A stretch of DNA of 17,024 nucleotides from JACNKV01 sp964645915. GTDB taxonomy: Bacteria > Fidelibacterota > Marinisomatia > Marinisomatales > JACNKV01. The notes under the pieces are model-generated. The model was not told the DNA's origin. It was given only the letters and a program-made list of their open reading frames with translations, and searched no databases. Below, one piece after another: positions 13,811-17,024 of the stretch. The stretch is from NCBI GenBank assembly GCA_964645915.1, contig CAZYDH010000029.1:1-17024 (forward strand), given 5' to 3'. The position numbers and the translations under genes were made by a program. Each line of letters starts with the position of its first letter. Position 1 is the first letter of the stretch.

Positions 13811-16162
13811 ATGATAAAACATTCAATCAATAATAGATCGATCATGGCAATCCTCTTGGATATCTTGAGAGTGTATTGGCCGCAGATCATAATTCTTACT
13901 TTATTGGTGATTGTAACATCATTGTTCTTCCCAGGGGGGAAATCTTTACAATATTCCTATCAGGTTAACGACATAACACGGGAACCGGTTATAGCACCCT
14001 TTAACTTCCCGATTATGAAAACGGAGGAAAAATTAACTTCAGATACGGAAGAAGCGCTTAAATCTGAACCTTATCTTTTTCATCGGCGACAGGATATCGT
14101 TGATAGTCAAATAGAAGAACTCACCGAGTTTATTTTATTAATTCAAGAGATTCGACATGCTAAAGTTCGATTAGAAGAATCGAAAGATCTCGTCTATCGT
14201 TATCGATATGAACCGCAGTATAAAGATGCACTAACGGACTTTACTGCTGACAGCACAACCCTCGCTGTATTGTTAGAAAGTTTTCAGACTCAATATGCAT
14301 TCTCGATAGAAAATCCACATTGGTCATCTTTGTTGTTGTCTACTAATTCATATGATAAAAATTTGGATGTTGATGCATTTAAAGATGAATTAATTCAGAT
14401 TTGTAAAGATCGTTGGGCCGAGGGAATATTGGACATCTCCAAAGGCGATATTACAAGCTATGAAGTTATGATTGAACAGGGAGACGCTCCGATCTTAGCC
14501 TCTCCGGAAGATTATCATGATCTTGAATCTGCTTGGATTTTAGTAAAAAAAGCTACAACAAGCGTTTATCCGGATGAAGATGATATTCGCCGAACACTTG
14601 GCTATGAGATCGTTGTTGACTTTATGAAACCCAATCTTGTCTTTGATAAAAATACAACAGAACGACGGCAACAATCCAGACTCGATCGGGTTCCTAAATA
14701 TCAGGGGACTATCTTAAAAAATGAACGGATCGTTGATGCAAATACTCGAATCGATGATGATATATTACTGAAGTTGAACTCGTTAGCTTTGGCAGTACAA
14801 GAAAGAGAAGGCGCACAAAAAGGATGGAAAAAAGTGTCTTCAATTATCGGACGGATCATGATTGTTGCGGTGATCATCTCTTTCTTCTTTACCTTCTTAT
14901 ATTTGTATCGGGCTCCGGTCTTTACAAGTTGGAAAATGGTATTGTTGATTTCATTGTTATTTGTAACGATCGCCGGATTAGCCTATATCATAGTCATACG
15001 ATTTAATGCATCACCCTACTTAATTCCGATTACGGTGGCCGCGATGGCACTTACCATACTATTTGATGCACGAATAGGATTTATGGGGACCACATCGATG
15101 GCAATTTTATCCGGAATTATCATTGGAAATAATCTGGACTTCATTATTGTGGGAATGTTTATTTCATCTGTCGCGATGTACACCGTTAGAGAATTGCGTA
15201 CCAGGAGTCAGGTATTTAAAGCAATTATCGCCTTGTTAGCGGCAAGTTTTTTTGTAGTCGTAGGTATAGGATTTTTTAAAAACATTTCCTGGGGTTCCAT
15301 GCAAATGGATATTGTGTATCTGTCCATGGTTAGTATTTTAGCCCCCATTGTTACTTATGGTCTAATTGGTCCACTTGAGATCGCATTTAAGATAACAACA
15401 GATTTAACACTTTTAGAGTTGTTAGATTTTGATCATCCTCTTCTAAAAAGACTCCAACAAGAAGCCAATGGTACGTTTAACCATAGTATTGTAGTCGGAA
15501 ATCTTGCAGAGGCTGCAGCAAAGGCGGTTGGGGCTCGATCACTATTATGTCGAGTTGGATCATATTATCACGATATTGGAAAGATCACACGCCCGGAATA
15601 TTTTGTTGAAAACCAATTTTCAAACACAAATAAACATGATAACCTAACAAGTGTCATGAGTGCTAAAGCCATTAAGAATCATGTTAAAGAAGGGCTTAGA
15701 CTTGCAAAGGATTATAATTTACCGGAAATTGTCAGTGATTTTATTCCGATGCATCATGGGACAACTCGAGTTGAATATTTTTACCAAAAAGCTTTAAAAG
15801 AAACTTCAGACCCTTCAAGTATTGATGAAAGTGTCTATAAATATCCCGGACCAAAACCGAACACCAAAGAAACTGGAATTTTGATGATCTGTGAAGCTGT
15901 TGAAGCTGCAGTGAGATCGATCAAAGACCCCGATGTATTCAAAATTGAAGAAATGATTAATAAGATAATTCAAAAACGAATTAATGAAGGTCAATTGGAT
16001 GAATGCCCTCTAACCTTAGATGAATTAAGACGTATTGTTGGTACAGTCGATGGTACTACGGGGATATTACCTGTACTCAGAGGGATCTATCATATTCGAA
16101 TTGAATATCCGGATGATGTACCTCCTAAACCGGATCCTGACATTCCCCCAAATATTGTCTGA
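13811..16162 (+). CDS. pgpH: 7TM-HD membrane protein, PgpH-type c-di-AMP phosphodiesterase
   Basis: The 783-residue protein has the PgpH/YqfF layout. One N-terminal membrane segment is at about 25-45, followed by a large extracytoplasmic 7TMR-HDED-like domain (about 50-330). Seven membrane segments follow (about 343-525) and then a cytoplasmic HD phosphodiesterase domain. The HD domain shows NGTFNHSIVVGNLAE (His558), YYHDIGK (His587-Asp588) and PMHHGTTRVEYFY. PgpH hydrolyses c-di-AMP to pApA (known for Listeria). No clear Shine-Dalgarno site precedes the ATG, and an internal ATG at residue 15 is no better supported. Its stop overlaps ybeY (TGATG). No c-di-AMP cyclase is in the window, so the substrate is inferred from homology. 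Confidence 0.92.
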   Translation: MIKHSINNRSIMAILLDILRVYWPQIIILTLLVIVTSLFFPGGKSLQYSYQVNDITREPVIAPFNFPIMKTEEKLTSDTEEALKSEPYLFHRRQDIVDSQIEELTEFILLIQEIRHAKVRLEESKDLVYRYRYEPQYKDALTDFTADSTTLAVLLESFQTQYAFSIENPHWSSLLLSTNSYDKNLDVDAFKDELIQICKDRWAEGILDISKGDITSYEVMIEQGDAPILASPEDYHDLESAWILVKKATTSVYPDEDDIRRTLGYEIVVDFMKPNLVFDKNTTERRQQSRLDRVPKYQGTILKNERIVDANTRIDDDILLKLNSLALAVQEREGAQKGWKKVSSIIGRIMIVAVIISFFFTFLYLYRAPVFTSWKMVLLISLLFVTIAGLAYIIVIRFNASPYLIPITVAAMALTILFDARIGFMGTTSMAILSGIIIGNNLDFIIVGMFISSVAMYTVRELRTRSQVFKAIIALLAASFFVVVGIGFFKNISWGSMQMDIVYLSMVSILAPIVTYGLIGPLEIAFKITTDLTLLELLDFDHPLLKRLQQEANGTFNHSIVVGNLAEAAAKAVGARSLLCRVGSYYHDIGKITRPEYFVENQFSNTNKHDNLTSVMSAKAIKNHVKEGLRLAKDYNLPEIVSDFIPMHHGTTRVEYFYQKALKETSDPSSIDESVYKYPGPKPNTKETGILMICEAVEAAVRSIKDPDVFKIEEMINKIIQKRINEGQLDECPLTLDELRRIVGTVDGTTGILPVLRGIYHIRIEYPDDVPPKPDPDIPPNIV

Positions 16163-16611
16163 TGATAGATATACACATAGAGGTTGACGAGAAAACTGGG
16201 TCTGTCAATACTGATATTTCTCGTTCAATTTTACACTCTGTACTAACTGCACAAAATGTCAAGGAAGCAAATATCACCATAATATTTGGTTCAGATGAAT
16301 TATTATCTAAGTTAAAAAAAGAATTTTTTCATGTAAATCAATTGACAGATGTAATCGCTTTTCGTTTAAATGAGTATGAAGAGGAAATGATCGAGGGAGA
16401 AATTTATATTAGTATTCCCCGAGCTCATGAAAATTCAAATCAATTTAACACAGCTTTGGAAGAAGAAATTGCCAGACTCATCATTCACGGTGGATTACAC
16501 TTATTAAATTACGATGATAGTACCGATGAACAAAAAAAAGTGATGAGAGGACTAGAAGATAATTATTTATCACAAGTAGATTGGATTAATATAGAAGTTA
16601 TAGTTAAATAG
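16162..16611 (+). CDS. ybeY: Endoribonuclease/rRNA maturation factor YbeY
   Basis: YbeY is a single-domain metalloprotein (UPF0054) needed for 16S rRNA 3' maturation and ribosome quality control. At 149 residues it is the usual size. The family segments are present: a TDVIAFRL stretch at the place of the usual PTDVLSFP, GEIYISIPRA, and the metal site HGGLHLLNYDD (His109, His113). The third ligand, normally His, is Asp119. I recall similar HG-LH-x4-KD motifs in Bacteroidetes YbeY, so this is probably a lineage trait and not inactivation. The start overlaps the pgpH stop as TGATG, so translation is coupled. The phoH gene that often precedes this pair in Firmicutes is absent. Confidence 0.93.
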   Translation: MIDIHIEVDEKTGSVNTDISRSILHSVLTAQNVKEANITIIFGSDELLSKLKKEFFHVNQLTDVIAFRLNEYEEEMIEGEIYISIPRAHENSNQFNTALEEEIARLIIHGGLHLLNYDDSTDEQKKVMRGLEDNYLSQVDWINIEVIVK

Positions 16612-16632
16612 CGCGGAATAAATGGAGAGAAA

Positions 16633-17024
16633 ATGGCTGGATCGACAGGAAGTAAATTTGAAGAATTAATCAGAATTGTAAAAAAATTACGCGCTCCAGA
16701 TGGATGTCCCTGGGATCGTGATCAAACCAATGAATCTTTGTTACCATATTTTTTAGAGGAAGCCTATGAAGTGATCGAAAGTGTGGATGCAAAAGACTGG
16801 AAAACGCTAAAAGAAGAAATAGGGGATATTTTCCTTCACATGGTGTTTCAAGCAGATTTAATGGAAGAAAAAGAGGAGTTTTCCATTGATGAAACATTGG
16901 ATGGAATTAACCAAAAATTGATTCGCAGACACTCACATGTGTTTGGTGATAAAGAAGCAGATGCTGCAAAGAGTGCAAAACAAAATTGGGAAGAAGTAAA
17001 ACATAAAGAGAAAAAACGAAAATC
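16633..17024 (+). CDS. mazG: Nucleoside triphosphate pyrophosphohydrolase MazG, cut by window edge
   Basis: The frame opens at ATG 16633 with GGAGAGA just upstream and remains open to the right edge, covering about 130 codons of a protein usually about 260 residues long. It hydrolyses (d)NTPs to monophosphates and pyrophosphate, helping to clean nucleotide pools and, in E. coli, lower ppGpp. The family start ELIRIVKKLRAPDGCPWDRDQT is followed by the metal-binding EExxE (Glu42, Glu43, Glu46) and ExxD (Glu62, Asp65) pattern in LEEAYEVIES and EEIGDIFLHMVF. RRHSHVFGD follows. It lies 21 nt after ybeY in the same direction. The second MazG domain is beyond the window. Confidence 0.93.
   Translation, partial: MAGSTGSKFEELIRIVKKLRAPDGCPWDRDQTNESLLPYFLEEAYEVIESVDAKDWKTLKEEIGDIFLHMVFQADLMEEKEEFSIDETLDGINQKLIRRHSHVFGDKEADAAKSAKQNWEEVKHKEKKRK

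Noticed and set aside
1..17024. CRISPR array, insertion sequence, phage or toxin-antitoxin system
   Set aside because: No regularly spaced repeats, transposase or integrase motifs, or paired small toxin-antitoxin genes were seen; tRNAs are intact, with no duplicated 3' ends marking attachment sites.

Overview
This is an AT-rich bacterial chromosome window made mostly of housekeeping genes. I saw no insertion sequence, phage gene or CRISPR array. The tRNA genes lack an encoded CCA end. The YbeY protein carries Asp where the third zinc-ligand His is normally found, which I recall from Bacteroidetes-type YbeY. Shine-Dalgarno sites are clear before most genes but not all. Together this suggests a Gram-negative member of the FCB (Bacteroidetes-like) supergroup, possibly a marine lineage such as Marinimicrobia. 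That placement is inference from protein flavour, not a phylogeny.

Layout. (1) 1-468, minus strand: a secreted or lipid-anchored-type hypothetical protein cut by the window edge, preceded by a small ORF that overlaps it by ATGA. (2) 713-1010, minus strand: three tRNA genes transcribed His-Pro-Lys, with a terminator-like hairpin after the cluster and a second one between Pro and Lys. (3) 1097-3964, minus strand: full-length gcvP, the glycine decarboxylase of the glycine cleavage system. (4) 4198-8300: a nucleotide-sugar island in which two plus-strand genes (wbpA-like, lhgO-like) converge on two minus-strand genes (wbpB-like, wbpD-like). (5) 8301-8631: a non-coding stretch with a 13-bp direct repeat, a 23-codon ORF and a strong terminator hairpin only 24 nt upstream of the next gene. 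(6) 8632-17024, all plus strand: a coiled-coil/zinc-ribbon protein, RNase P RNA, recJ, fabH, an acyl-CoA dehydrogenase, a PgpH-type c-di-AMP phosphodiesterase, ybeY, and mazG cut by the right edge.

How the genes fit together. WbpA, WbpB and WbpD homologues are three of the enzymes that turn UDP-GlcNAc into a 2,3-diacetamido uronic acid sugar for surface polysaccharide; the aminotransferase (WbpE) and the epimerase (WbpI) are not here. The fourth gene, an L-2-hydroxyglutarate oxidase homologue, is not a usual member of this pathway. WbpB-type enzymes can regenerate NAD+ by reducing 2-oxoglutarate to 2-hydroxyglutarate, so lhgO may be a built-in metabolite-recycling step. This is the most attractive hypothesis in the window.

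The plus-strand block from recJ onward looks like one or two operons with start/stop overlaps (recJ-fabH ATGA, pgpH-ybeY TGATG). It combines DNA repair, fatty-acid initiation, acyl-CoA oxidation, cyclic-dinucleotide turnover, rRNA processing and nucleotide-pool cleaning.
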